Positions 10,268 through 60,201 are shown, numbered from the stretch's first letter. The stretch: 64,000 nt of DNA from Mugil cephalus (GCF_022458985.1 NC_061789.1:7110357-7174356), one strand, 5' to 3'. A program made the numbers and translations. Notes: generated by a model from the sequence alone, not told the origin.

Positions 10268-11312
10268 AAATCCATGTTTCCATGATTAGATGTTGCAGGG
10301 ATTTATCCTTGTATCATTTCGTAGAGGGGTGATGAATGTTAAAAACAACTAGCACCGGATTTGTTGTGCTTAATCTAAACTCAAACAGATCCATTTTGAT
10401 TCAACTGGCTAGCATGTTAAGCTAACGCTAGCCTAATAAGCTTAATCTTACAGATACTTAATAATTAAGTTCAAAATGCATTTAAAGGCCACAAACATGT
10501 GTGATATTGTGCTAAAAATTAGGCTAAAGCTAACAGGTCTCTTGGAAAAAGTCTAAATCGTTATAACAGGACAGAGACGTTAGCTTAAACTCTGATAGCA
10601 TCAAGGCTAAGCTTCCAAACAACCAATAAATATGAAACAAAAATAAATAAATAAATAATTGGACTTGTCAGTCAGGAAAGAGAGCCCAAAACCACAAAAG
10701 AATGAGCTGCTTGGTCCTGCATAACTCTTGGTTTTCTGCTGTTGGTCGTAAAGTACTTAGCCCAACAAGCTAACAGCTGCAGCTGGAGTTAGAGCTGAGG
10801 TTTTGGAAAGGTACATACCAACCATCCACGTTTCCATAATTAGACATTGCAAGGATTTCAGTATCATCCAGATTTCAAATGCTAAAAACAGCTATCCCCG
10901 GATTTGTTGCGCTTAATCTAAACTCAAAAAGATCCCGACTGACTAGCATATTAAGCTAACATTAGTCTAATAAGCTAGTTAGCCAAAAATACTTTAATTA
11001 AACTTAGTGTGGCTAATTATTTTCAAAATGCATTTAAAGATGTGTGATATTGTGCTAAAAATGAGGCTAAAGCTAACAGGCCTCTGGGGAAAAGCAGAAC
11101 AGAGATGTTAACTTAAACTTGCATCAAGGTTTAGCTTCCACGCATCCAATAAATACGAAAGAAAATGGATTTGTCAATCAGGAAAGAGAGCCCAAAACCA
11201 CAAAACAATGAGCTGCTTGGTCCTACATAACACTTGGTTTTCTGCCGTTAGCCTGACAAGCTAACAGCTGCAGCTGGAGTTTGAGCTGAGGTTTTGGAAA
11301 GGTAAATACTAA
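10268..11312 (+). repeat. Tandem duplication of about 0.5 kb
   Basis: Copy 1 (about 10268-10818) and copy 2 (about 10819-11312) run in the same order with many small differences. Shared blocks include 'gatttgttg.gcttaatcta', 'aggaaagagagcccaaaacc' and 'aagctaacagctgcagctgg'. Copy 2 is shorter by several small deletions. No coding content was seen. Confidence 0.85.
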
Positions 11313-12120
11313 CCACAAAGCTCTGGAAACACCCCACACACCTTTTCAGATTGTCTAAAAACCCAAAGCCTAACATAACCGTTGTCACTTGCTCAACTAT
11401 GACTGAAACGTTGGTGAGTTATGCTTCTATATGTTTGACGCCCTTGAGAAAACCTGCCCACAATACTCAATAAATACCTGTCTGGTATTTATTGAGTAAA
11501 AAAAAAAGAAGGAGACATGAACTGAAACTAAATTTTGGGTTGACCGTCGCCATCCTCCCTACACGTGCTCTCATCACTGATCAACTCACGACTATGTGCC
11601 ATATTTTACCTTAGCGACACGTACAAGACAACAACCGTCATGTAACATATGAAGCTTGTAACGACGTTGGACTTGATACGGGGTTCCTCCTTCCTTTTCA
11701 TTTGTGAATCATTATTGTGTAAACAAGAATCTTCGTTGAACAAAAGTCAAGGCTACTAGTGTTACTAGAGTGCTGATGCTGCAATCTGTTACTATGTGGA
11801 TGTATGAACATGTATGTGAGAAACAAGAATAATTTGATCAACTGTTACAGGTACTTTATATATATAAAGACAAAACCTTTACAAACACAGCCTCCTTTGT
11901 TTATTTCAGGGATTGGGGGTTTAGAGACGAGTGAGGCTCTTTGACTTTTTTACGGCCACTTCTTAGACTGACCACATCAAGGCAGCAGAGAGTCGGTGAA
12001 ATAAACCGAACAGAAGCTGCAGGCTCAAGACAAAAGTTGTACAGAGGAGTTAAAGAGGTCTTTATCTAGGAGGAAGTCCCTTAATAGGCAATGCAATTAC
12101 TGCTCGCTTGCTCTCTAGTA
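11313..12120. other. Non-coding stretch downstream of the tandem duplication
   Basis: AT-rich sequence with a short palindrome around 11465-11500 ('aataaatacctg' facing 'ggtatttattg'). No gene or defined element was recognised. Confidence 0.3.
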
Positions 12121-12289
12121 CTTAAGTGGGTGTAATGGCTCTCAATTTGGATATAATTCTACCTGGGGTGGGGGTGAAAGGCCCGAATGTTCTGACATGA
12201 TGGGAGACACGGAAGCTGACATTGTATGAGTAGCAAATATTAAAACAACCGACAGGAGAAGTAAACAACATTAACCGTCTCGGGACAAA

Positions 12290-12445
12290 ACGAGATGAGA
12301 AACAGAGACACGCTGTGATCCACAGGACACCCTCAGAATTCATTGTGACTCATTTTCTGATGAGTCACAACTGTTTTGGAGGCAACAAGAGACACCTACA
12401 CAATATTAGGAAGGCGGTCATAATGTTACGCCCGATTGGTTTTGC
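12290..12445 (+). mobile_element. Tc1/mariner-type 3' end fragment
   Basis: It contains 'gatccacaggacaccctcag', 'tgatgagtcacaactgtttt', 'cctacacaatattagg' and the terminal block 'ggtcataatgttacgcccga'. This is the 3' end signature of a teleost Tc1-like family also found at 17500, 18715, 19823, 21670, 43753, 48437 and 61588 in this window. Confidence 0.6.
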
Positions 12446-13300
12446 GGTTTTCCTTCAGGTCCTTCAACAGCATTTCTACTGGATCAAGGTCAGAACTTTG
12501 AGTTTTATCTTGTTCTTCTTTAACTATTATTTTGTAGAATGACGTGACCCAGTTCCCCTTAAGATTCAGCTCCTGACATTTTCTTTTCAAAGTCACTGGT
12601 AAAAATTTTAGAATTCCATCAGTGATAACAAGGCGTCCCTTGATCGGATGCAGCAAAACAGGCACAAACAAGGACATTACCAGCGCCAGGTGTCAACGCC
12701 TCTCATCTAAACCAAATAATTCAATCTAATCTCATCCGTCCACATTGTGTCAGTGGTCTTCTGGCTTGTGCACATGATGATGATCGCACTAGAGACGGGA
12801 AGAAATGTTCCTTTTGGAAAGTAGTGGCCATTCTGCTGTGTACTGTACCACAGTAACATTAGTCAATGTGAGACCTCTCAGACTATTGTGCATCCTGGTT
12901 TTACAGTGATCTTTGTTGGGCTACTCTGGTGGAAGAGAATCATCTTCTTAAATCTTCATTTGTTGTCAATCAGTCTGACTGTGGATTAGTGGATTACTCT
13001 CATTAGAGATGATTTCATAACCTTTTTACAGCCTGATGATCTGAGGTCTTTAGGTAGCTCCCTGGCCTTGGAATTCGGCCTTAAAATTCCCTTTTAACAC
13101 TGGAGATACACTTAGTTTTGCACCTCTCTAATGTGTAATGTTGGCTCGTTTCCCTGAATAAAATAATGTACAAGTCTAATATTTCTTTTTCACTTTCTGT
13201 TTTACTTTCAAGAGGCACTGTACGTCTGGGGGTTTTATTATTCACCCGCTGCTGCAGCAGGATGACAGGAGCTCTCCGTGGTGCTGACACAGACGACCGG
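12446..13300 (-). pseudogene. Degraded Tc1-like transposase (minus strand)
   Basis: Read on the minus strand, the segment keeps the order of a teleost Tc1-like element. One minus frame at about 12426-12677 has GRLVITDGILKF and then SSDLDPVEMLLKDLKE, matching the transposase C-terminal motif SPDLNPIE-x-LW. The Glu of DPVE is the position of the third catalytic residue in the DD34E family. The region towards 13300 corresponds to the N-terminal half but has frameshifts and stops. It is a dead relic next to the unrelated Tc1 end at 12290-12445. Confidence 0.65.
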
Positions 13301-13989
13301 ATGAAATCCAGATGAAACCCTCCTATTATATATTATATTTGGGGTCAGTTTGATCCAATTCAACATCTAACGTCTCTAAATATATGATTAACATATATTA
13401 TGTATATTAAAACAAAATATATGTTTGTTTTTAAAGCCACTAAAACATACCTCTTTCCAATTTAAGGTCAATCAGTGACATTTTTTGGTGATCTGCGTAT
13501 TTCCAATAGTAGTGCAACAGGTATTGTGGATGGATATGTGGGGTGGGGTGGGTGGTTCTGCTTTATTTAAATTATATTTAAAGAGCCATTTATTGTAGTA
13601 GTCCACAAACAAACAAAGTACTAGGCACATCAACTTGGGGAAATATTTTAATTGTAATAATTTTTGGTTTAAATTGACCCCAAGTGTTAAATTAAATTTG
13701 AAGGTAATAGGAGGGTTAAAGGATATATTTTTTAAAATAAATAAATAAACGGGATGAGGTTAATTGCTCTTTTTGTTTTTGTCTTTTTTGGGCCTTTACA
13801 TATTAGTCCTTAAAAATCGAGCGGCTGTTAAACATGAGAACAAAAGCCCATCTTTTTCAATCAACATTTCGGTTTCCTCTCCCACGCGTGATCCGTGTTT
13901 TGCCCACCTTCGCCTGCCACGTGAGTGTTCTCGCGAAAACGGGTGATCCTCCTCGGTCGCACGCGAGCTGCTGGTGCAGTCCCCTTCCG

Positions 13990-14144
13990 CCCCGACCAGC
14001 CAATCAGAGCGCGGTGCGCAGCGGCAGCCTCTAAACCTGCTATAAACCCATCCGCCGCCGAGCCTTCTCCCCGCTCACTTGTCCCCCCTGTCCTGTGAAT
14101 CACTGAGCCGAGCTGCATCCCCTGATCCACTGCGAACCGTGAAG
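13990..14144 (+). promoter_or_regulatory. NSF promoter and 5' leader
   Basis: A CCAAT box lies at 14000-14004 (in GCCAATCAGAGCGCGG) and TATAAA at 14041-14046, about 100 bases before the NSF start codon at 14145. Local GC content is high (about 13880-14160). Transcription probably starts near 14070. The leader ends AAG ATG GCG, a reasonable Kozak context (purine at -3, G at +4). Confidence 0.65.
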
Positions 14145-51809
<37,665 letters not shown>

Positions 51810-52020
51810 CGCTAGCCGGAAGGAATGGAGCAGACGTCTCTGCATCTACAAACCACAAGGGGACAAAATGAGGAAGAATCAAAGCAGAAGACAAAAGACG
51901 AGATCTCCCTCTCATCAATTCAATGACCGCACTATTTAAATACCCACCTGGTCCAAGAGAGGAACATGCGAAAATCCTCCGTATCTCAGCATGTTTCTGT
52001 AGGCAATATCACCACAATCC

Positions 52021-52055
<35 letters not shown>

Positions 52056-53000
52056 GGAAGTTGTACTGTTAAAAATAAAAATCTGTTATCTGTAAAGAAA
52101 CTGCAATAGATGATTGTAAAAAAAAAAGTGCTGTTTTGTGCATTGTGCGTAAAAATGACCTGAAAAAAACGTTTTAAGCTATGCTATTTGTTGTATTTGT
52201 TGCGTATCTCCCGTCCCGCTAAAGGTAGTTTTATCGTCAGTGTACCCTCACGGCGCACAAGCAGATTAAAGAGAACACAAAAACTTATTAACATGTGAAT
52301 CTATAAGAGGCTTTTAGTGAATGTGTAGTGGCTGTAAAAAGAGATAAAAAAGAAAAAGCTGTTCCATGTGTAAATGTAATCCCTTTAAATATACAGTATG
52401 TTCCTGTTCTGTAAATAGTATATATAGACATAAATGCAGTATATCATGAGAATACGTTTATTTCGTACGATATCAGTATGACTCCTGAGATGTTTTACCA
52501 GGTTAGTGTAATAGTGAAAGTAAATGTCGGATTGTTGGCCTGTCTGTCTGTGTTGCAGTACAGTTCAGTCTAGCTAGTTGCATAATCAGTGTTAAAAAAT
52601 TAAAAGAAAAAAAAACACAAGAAAAAAAGAAAGGAAATGTCTTCACTTTCAACATCGACTCTACTTTTAGTACTTATATCTTGTTTTACTTGTGGGGACC
52701 TGTGTTGTATCATGTGCATGTGTGGGGGAAACCAAATGCTGCATGTGTCCCGTGTGAATGAAAGTGTGTGTGTGTGTGTTGGTTGAACATGTGTGTGTGT
52801 GTGTGTGTGTACTTGAATAAGATTTAGACCGATGGTGGTTAATACGTGTGATTTTTATTTTATTTCCTCATGTGTTCAGTGGAAATCAAAGTCCAAATTT
52901 CCTGTTTCGTTACGACCATTGACAGTTTGTGTGTGCGTGCGTGTGCGTGTGTGTAAATATATATCAACATGCAGATGTATTATTGCAATAAAAAAAAAGC
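51810..53000 (+). other. NSF 3'UTR with poly(A) signal
   Basis: This follows the TAG at 51807-51809. It holds a (TAC)n run at 52021-52055 and a TG-rich stretch at 52764-52811. AATAAA at 52987-52992 sits in an AT-rich context and is followed by a GT-rich stretch, so it is the likely last poly(A) signal. The extent is inferred, and earlier A-rich signals exist near 52070. Confidence 0.5.
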
Positions 53001-53119
53001 ACATATGCACAGAAAAAAAAAAAGGAAACGTTCGGCTTCTTGTCTGGTCTCACTTATTTTGACACATTCTTTTGCGGTTCAGGTTCGAGAACATTCAGTT
53101 CTTCAAACCCCAAAAAAAA

Positions 53120-53830
53120 AAAAATGAAAGTCGTTAAGTGTCAAAGTTTATCCGTAAACAGGCTGTAACCAAGACAGCGTTTGAAGACAATTCATTAAAA
53201 TAGCTTCTTCAGATTAAGAAGACTGGTGGTACGTTGGGGTTTATGGCAACACCCACGAATGATCCTCTTTAAACCCCAAGAAGCTACTCAGATGACACAC
53301 CTTCAAGAAACTCTGTACGTTCAGGTGACTTTGTTTCAGCTTGCTTTTGTGGATTTAATTTAAGCAGATTTACATCTGTACTGAACAAACTGTGCAATCC
53401 CTATAGCAAAAGAAGAGCACGAACGCACTGAAAGTAAGAAGTGATAAACTTCCTGTCTCACTTATGTAAGTATTTGGACACTTTGTTTTTGTTTTTGTTT
53501 TTTTGTTCTTCTGGTTCAAGAACATTCTGTTTGAACTATTGTAACGGATATAACAAGTGCCCAAACCCAGCTTTCATTTCAGTACGTCTGTGAAGGTTCA
53601 TTAAAGTCATGGTACATCCAAAAAACAAAACTAGGGCAAGTGGACTTTCTTGAAAACATCTCAACCAAGTAACTTCTTCAGTTGTTGAAGACTGGAGGAG
53701 GTGGAGGAGTGCTACTTGGATGAAACGTCCTCGAGAAACTCTACAAGTCCAGGTGACCTTGTTTCTGCTTATTTTTGTGGATTTAATGTAACATCTGTAT
53801 TTAAATAACTGCAGGAGAAACAATCCTTTT
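53120..53830 (+). repeat. Two copies of the 'agcttcttcag' repeat family
   Basis: The segments at about 53120-53400 and 53580-53830 share 'cttcttcag', an 'aagaaactct..a.gttcagg'-type block and 'gctt.cttttgtggattta'. They are related to 32975-33130 and 62726-62985. Non-coding. Confidence 0.6.
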
Positions 53831-53999
53831 AAGACATAGCGCCTAAAGTAACTTAACTCAGTCCTTTTAAATGATTTCAGTCTTGGTACATGCACAGGAT
53901 TAGCCATGAATCAGAGTTGATTCAGAAACCAGAGTTTTCATTTAGACTGAGACAGAAGCGTCTGTCAATATGAGAAGAAAAGGTGGAACATGTGAGTGA

Positions 54000-54990
54000 A
54001 GAAAACGTTACTGAAAATAAATGGCAAACGAGCCGCTGAGGTGAAGAACATGAGTCATGTGGTTTGACAGGAAGTCATTTGCACAGTGAACAAAAAAACC
54101 CACGGCAGGTCAAGAGTGCTCTCCAGGATATTTATTGACAAAGTTGTTTCCTGGTGAACGATCAAGAGAAGATTGGTGACCAGAAGATTAAGGATCAGAG
54201 GATAAAGATAAGATGCAAACCCCCCCAGACAATATTTCAAACAGTTTGACTTCTAAACCTTCTGAATCAGTCCCCACAGACACATTCACTCTTTTTTTTC
54301 ATATTTTCTTTAATTTACTTTTGCCATATAGCGAGATTTATTGAATCTTTTTTCTATTTATTGATAATCAACAATTAATGTGACAGATTTTTCCATTTAC
54401 AATATGAATCGTTTAGATCTTGCACCGAAATATCTAATATCTATAAAGAGTCACCTCTATATACACCTTTTTATTGATTTATTTATCTTTTTTTTGGTAT
54501 TTTTGCTGTAAATGGCTACCATACATTTTCAGCTGTAATAATTAATAATAATAATGAAGGTGCAGAGATGGTGCAAACACATATGGACATATATGCAAAC
54601 AAATATGTGAGCTCTATGATAGCTACTGGTGGTGTAGTTTCTTATATATATAATACATGAAATAAAATAATAAGAATATAACACTGCTCTTTGGGCAAGA
54701 ATTACGATATTAATAGAATAATATTTTTAACGTTTGCTTTTTTTTAAGATTAACGGTGCTTTGAGCACTATATAAACCGAATGGGTTTTCCCATATGCAT
54801 TTTTTATACCACGTGTAACAAATGAAATAAAATAACAATAATTTAATACTGTTCTTTGGGCAAGATTAATGTGCTTTTTTTATTTTTACTTCAATGGTAA
54901 GAATAACGTGATTTCTTTTCATTATTATTTTTATTTGTTTTTGTGACTTCTATGGCTCCATACATTTGCATTCGCTAATAACATTAATCC
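54000..54990. other. AT-rich intergenic DNA
   Basis: Low-complexity AT-rich sequence with T-runs and two similar stretches ('tgctctttgggcaagaatta' and 'tgttctttgggcaagattaa', about 54685 and 54850), suggesting a small local duplication. No gene. Confidence 0.4.
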
Positions 54991-54994
54991 TCCG

Positions 54995-55546
54995 GGTTGC
55001 CTGTATTATGTAACCTGTCCGCTGCGGTGATCCTCCCCGGCCTGCGGGGGCGCTGCGGAACCTGGTGATGAATCGCTGCCGGCGGCTCCGCTCCGCTCCT
55101 CCTGACCCGCATTCACCCGTACTGTACAGGCATGGGGGAGGACCGAGTATAGAGAGCTAGTAAACACTGTAGAGTTCCCTCTGCAGACCGTGGCCATGAC
55201 TTTGGCAGTACCGGGCGGCGGACGCGGCTCTCCCGTCTCCACGCACCTGATCGCGGATTGAAAGGGGAGGCTAACCCCGGTGGGGGTAGAGAGAGGCATA
55301 AGCTGACGCCGACCGGAACGGTAAAGCTGCTTTTTTATTTCTCCGTGTTTGTTCTGCTTCTTTCTCTGTATCTCCCTCTCTCTGTGTTTCTTAACGCTAC
55401 TGTTCCGTGTTCACCGGGCTTTTCTGTTGCCGCTGCGAGACGCGTTTTTATTTATTTTTTTTAATAAGCGATGCATTTGGTGGTTTGTGGCGATTCGTTT
55501 GGAGCGAAATGCGGGGAACGCCGCTTCTCGGGGACGGCGGTGCAAG
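54995..55546 (+). promoter_or_regulatory. CpG-rich patch with possible first exon
   Basis: GC and CpG content rise sharply at about 55000-55600. A good splice donor, TGCAAG|GTGAGTGC, lies at 55547. A frame from 55471 reads MHLVVCGDSFGAKCGERR and then FSGTAVQ up to that donor, but no matching downstream exon was recognised. It could be a non-coding or short first exon of an unidentified plus-strand gene beyond the window. Confidence 0.3.
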
Positions 55547-56261
55547 GTGAGTGCTGTCCTCACGTCAACCCGGTCGCTGCGCCGGCCTGCTTACTGTACT
55601 GTACCTATAGGTTAATGCAGGGGGGAGTCGCCAGTGCTCTGCAGCCCCGTAACGTCCCCGTGTGTCCCGCTGGTGAGACCGTATCTGACCTACATGGAGA
55701 CCATGCGCTTCCGCCGCTGCCCCGAACACTGTGCGATCTCTGCAATCAGAAACCTGTTAACCTACATTCTGCGAGGAAAGGTGCGGGTTCGGCGACAGCG
55801 TGGTGTACATGCTGTACTGTATATGGACATACAAATATGTGGGCCTCCCGCTGCGTGATTTACAGCCTCTGCTCGCATTCCTCGGCTGTGACATATTCAG
55901 AAGCTGGTCCGTCTTTGTGCGTAAAAGTGTGCCAAAGCGTGCGTGAGCGCGAATCATGCACGAGTCACGGAGATGTGGTATATGCAATGTGGCTCTCTGC
56001 CTATAGCTTCCCCTATATGGGGAGGGGTTTATGTATGTCTGTCATGTCATGTGTTAAGTTACACACAATGCCAACAGTCTGCTGTTATGTGTTGTGTGTG
56101 TGTGTGGTTGGTGCAAGGACTTATTTTGGACTCCTATAGTTTGACACATCTTGACTTTGGGTGAATGACCGATCCAAGGCAACAACAACAAAAAAAAAGG
56201 TTAGATTTCTTGTTCGATCCTAATAGTGGCAGTTTTCATTTACATTTCACTTTGAGTGACA

Positions 56262-56470
56262 AAACTAGAGATGTCACGATGCGATCCGATCCGATTTTGC
56301 AATATCGAGTATCGTTCGATCCAAGTCCCGATCTGCTCCTAAACAAACCGTCATCCCTTTATGAACTTGAGGTTCATATCTGTTTCTTATCTGACTTTTT
56401 TTTTTTTTTTCCTAAGTTAATGTAGTGTGGAGAGGGTAGCTCGTACCTTGGCCCCAGAAAACCTGTGTAA
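56262..56470 (-). mobile_element. hAT transposase fragment, second copy
   Basis: The stretch 'gagagggtagctcgtacctt' is shared with 59470-59505. On the minus strand it reads TGFLGPRYELPS, like the LxPRYxLPS motif of ZBED/hAT transposases. A 'gatgcgatccgatccgattt' repeat precedes it. Confidence 0.45.
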
Positions 56471-58532
56471 CCATAAAGTCCATACCATAACCATAAACTC
56501 CATAATGCTCTCTGGATTCGTTTTCATGTTGATGCTGTTTTGCAAACTTTTTCTCCTTGAGGAAACTTCTCTTGAACGCAGCATTCAGTGTTTGTTGTGG
56601 TTGTTTTGCAGCAACCTTTGTCTGAACTGATGTCTGTACTTCATGGATTCAGTTCTGTTATTCTTTCATTCACATTGCATTCGACTGACTTCATTTTCTG
56701 AAGTTCATCCGCACAGAAGACGAGTTTATCCATGTGATTTTGGTTCCTCTTGTATATGTGGCAGCTTTGATGCTAGCCAACCGCCATGATGCTGATAATT
56801 AATAACTACAATACATTTGTCTTGGCTGAAACCCAATCCCAATCCGATTTCGTCCCCCGTTGGGGATCCTTACATCCTTAGGCAAAACTATTGTAGAAAC
56901 TGGGACCCACAACTGTAAGGTTCTAGCACCCTAGTGGGTCGTTTGCTTTGTACACACCTACACAATGTAATACACCTCCACTGGAACAGATGTGAACGCT
57001 CTTTACATTAAGGCCGTGACACGTCTGAACAGAGTGTCGGCCGTTTGCTGGTGTCAGTGGCCCTAGTTTTTTTACCCTGCTTCATTGCCTCTAGTCTGAA
57101 TCCTGTCAGTGTCTTTTTTTTTCCAAACAAAAGTTTTGACATTGTTTTTTTTTTATCTTCATCTAAATTCTCACAACTTGGATCTATGTATGGCGGTTTG
57201 CACCACTTCCTAGCCTCCCAGCTAATAGCAGTGCTTAAAATTTCTCCTTTTGATGACAAATACAGACTACTGCCACCTGCTGGCATGGTGAGTTAGTATT
57301 GTTACGTGCTAGCTGACCGTCGACCGTAGTCTTTGCAGTGTGTTCGAGTGCAACTTTTTGGATAGAGGAAGCGTGAGGCAACATCACAGTCGGACTTTGT
57401 TGCCATTAGTTCTTTTTTTTGTCCATTTGTTGCGTCCGTCCTATAAAATCTCCAGATGTTACGGGCGACGTGCGTTCAAGATCGTCAAACACTTCCGACA
57501 ATATTTTCCTGAAATGCAAAAGCCGTTTCTTCATAAAATTGCACAGGAAAGTCTCGTTACCTCTGTTTACTAGTGTTACCATGGTAACCCAGCTCTGAAT
57601 ATGAGTAGATGGTGATTTGCATTAGTTTCTGGCAACCTTACTCAGACGTATACGTTGTTGTGAGTTCCTCCTTCAGATGTTTTTTTTTTCTCTCCAGAGA
57701 AGGAAAATACGTACAGGCAACATCAGTGGTTACTGAATGAAGATAAATAATTCAATCCATGCAGTTCATGTATATGTTTTGCAGGGAGGATTTCTGCATT
57801 GAAAATGTTTAAAGGACGAAGCACTTGTTAGATCTCTTAAAGACGTGACATTGGAAATGCCATCGGTGTGACTCACAAAGCAAATGTAAAACACGCTGCG
57901 TATGTGTACATATACATAAGCCTTAATCTCTGCCAGCAGCCAGACGTGACCTCCTTTGACGTCCCTCCACCTACCCCCTCTCTCCAGTGCTGCAAGGCCA
58001 GTGTCCTGGTTTTCCGTAGCTGGGGTTTAATGTATAGAGAGTGTAGGGAAGGGTGGGAGGAGGAGGAAGTGAGAGACAGGAAAGAAAACCAGTGCTCACC
58101 AACCCCCCCCTGCCCGCCACTCCGTCCCTCCCTCCTCATCCTTCTGCCTCAGTGTGTGTCTGACATTGGTTACATAACCGGGCCCGCTGGCCGGTCCCCG
58201 GGGTCCCACGGCCTGCTTGTGTCAAACAGATGTAGACAAATGGGAGGGGCTTGGAGTAATCTGTTGAGTCGGTACCCTAATTTTACCCCACACATACACT
58301 TTTTCTTTTTTTATCCTGTTGGAGTCGTTTCAACGAAGACGTCAGAGGAAATTAGATCAAGAAACTTCTGCGGCGAACACCTGAGCATGTCAACATAGGA
58401 TTTTTACGCGTTATAGGACATAAATGTTATAAACAGTCATATCCCCAAGTAACAAGAAAGACCAATACTCATGAATTCTTCAATTTTCCTCAAAATAATA
58501 TGGTGTGAACCAGTGAATCTCATCTGTTCAGT

Positions 58533-58563
58533 CCCTAACCCTAACCCTAGCCCTAGCCCTAAC
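58533..58563. repeat. Interstitial telomere-like run
   Basis: Five consecutive units, CCCTAA twice and CCCTAG twice, ending CCCTAAC. It is too short to be a telomere. A related partial run (TTAGGG-like) lies at about 15990-16010. Confidence 0.7.
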
Positions 58564-59339
58564 TTGTTTTTATCAATGAATGCATCAGTTTTCAACCTGC
58601 ATTTTTGCATACAAAAGTCCTAGTAAAACTCAGTATTCAGAAGTATTTTAAGTAGCAGCAGATACGTTATGAGGTAGAAAACAACAGTGGCTCTCCTCCA
58701 TTTGCTATAACTTTTTTAGTTTTTTAAATTAAACCTCTTTCTGCCATCAGCGTTACTGATATCACGTCCTCCGACATACCCTTCCTTTTTGCAGGAAGCA
58801 TAATTGCACAGAAACCTTTCATTAGCTTCTGAAATGAACAGATATCATAATTAGCGCTATGTCAATGAAGACACGTCAAAGAAGGATGAAGCTCTGCTGA
58901 TGGTAATTTGCAGCTTGTCCAAATATTAGTCTGTTCCTACAGAGGAGGTAAAGCTTTCAATTAAAGTGGAGAGTAAATCCCAGACTTGGGTAGCCGGTTT
59001 CACCAGTCTCAGGCTCTTTGAAGCTTAATTTCAGCTGACACCTTGATGGATGATTCTGTCCCCACTTTTGTGCGGTTGACGTCAGGTCACACTTTTAGTT
59101 GTATCTTATTTCTTCCATTGTTAAGCAACAAAGACGTTACACAAGCCTTCAGAAAACCCTGCGCAAGGTAAATCTGGGGGCTAACAAAGATGGCCGGAAG
59201 AGAGACAAACAACTCTGCTAAAAACTTGGCCAACTGACTAAACACAAGTGGCAAATTAGGACTTGTTGCACTATGCTGGATGCACCCAAGAGGCTTATTT
59301 TTTTCACCAAGGGAGAAGCTACCAGTAGGGTCTTGTGCA

Positions 59340-59690
59340 GAGATGTCATGACTTATAGAGTCCTGATCTGATCTTAAATGAACAAAATGTACTGCCCTGA
59401 AGATTCATATCACCCTGCGACTGAATTAAGTCCAATAAATAGCGCTGTTTGCAAAGTGTGGTGTGGTGTCGAGAGGGTAGCTGATACCTTGGCTCCAGAA
59501 AACCTGTCTTTTCTGCTTCAGAAATGGGCCGGTTATCCAACGCCACAAACTCTGTAACCCAGGAGTTGTTTTTTCGGCGCAGCCTTAGCCTTACTCGACT
59601 GCTAGTATTGAATGACAATCTCCTACTACAACCCGGGCTACTAGAGAAGTCATTTTCTTCCTTTCTTTGACACCTGTTGGCGCTGGTCAA
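59340..59690 (-). pseudogene. hAT (ZBED-type) transposase fragment
   Basis: The minus-strand frame reads WVTEFVALDNRPISEAEKTG, then FLEPRYQLPSRHH, matching the conserved 'F....RP.S.VE..GF...L.PRY..PSR' block of hAT/ZBED transposases. The frame is open over about 114 codons but lacks the RNase H-like catalytic core and the C-terminal dimerisation region. It is a relic. Confidence 0.7.
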
Positions 59691-60162
59691 CCGACATTAA
59701 AACAAATGAAAGTTTGATCTGGGACGTAGTTTTGTTCATGGCAGAACTAAAACAAATTGCCACACTTTTAATCATATTTTAAAAAAACATCTTTTTCTTT
59801 CCTGGTTTTCAATTCTATGACAGAAAACTATTTTAGTGTGTAATAAAGACACTGTGTCTAAACATCTGCTAACATGGGCGCCAACACGGATGAGCTAAGA
59901 CTGGCCAATATCTTGACCATCAGAAACTCCTATATACCTGTATGTTTCTTTCATAATTTGGATTTCTCGCCATAAGCCGGCGTCGCGTTGTCATTTGGAG
60001 CCTTTTTTAAAACTTTCTTGGACCTTTGGCATTTTGGGAAAAAAGAAGAAGAAAATGGAGTGGGAGATAAGCAGCGCAGAGCCTGAAGTGTTAATAGCTT
60101 TCCTTTGTAATGTGCGGCAGGTCTGTTAGTAAGAGATAGAGAAAAACCTATCGCCTGCTGAA

Positions 60163-60165
<3 letters not shown>

Positions 60166-60196
<31 letters not shown>
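60166..60196. repeat. (TA)n microsatellite
   Basis: About 15 TA units. Confidence 0.9.

Positions 60197-60201
<5 letters not shown>

Larger units (their letters stand above)
55700..59340. other. Downstream region without recognised genes
   Basis: Apart from the hAT fragment at 56262-56470 and a telomere-like run at 58533-58563, I recognised no exon. Open frames at 55471-56139 and 57868-58398 have no conserved content. About 58780-59060 looks like unique, moderately AT-rich DNA. Confidence 0.35.

Noticed and set aside
52021-52055. CRISPR-like array
   Set aside because: It is a plain (TAC)n trinucleotide run without spacers, in vertebrate DNA.
55471-56139. 222-codon frame after the CpG-rich patch
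   Set aside because: It runs straight through a strong splice donor (55547) and has no conserved content. Only the part before the donor is kept as a possible first exon.
57868-58398. 176-codon plus-strand frame
   Set aside because: Low-complexity, proline- and glutamate-rich, without domain match or splice support.
58533-58563. True telomere end
   Set aside because: Only about five units, flanked by ordinary unique DNA on both sides.
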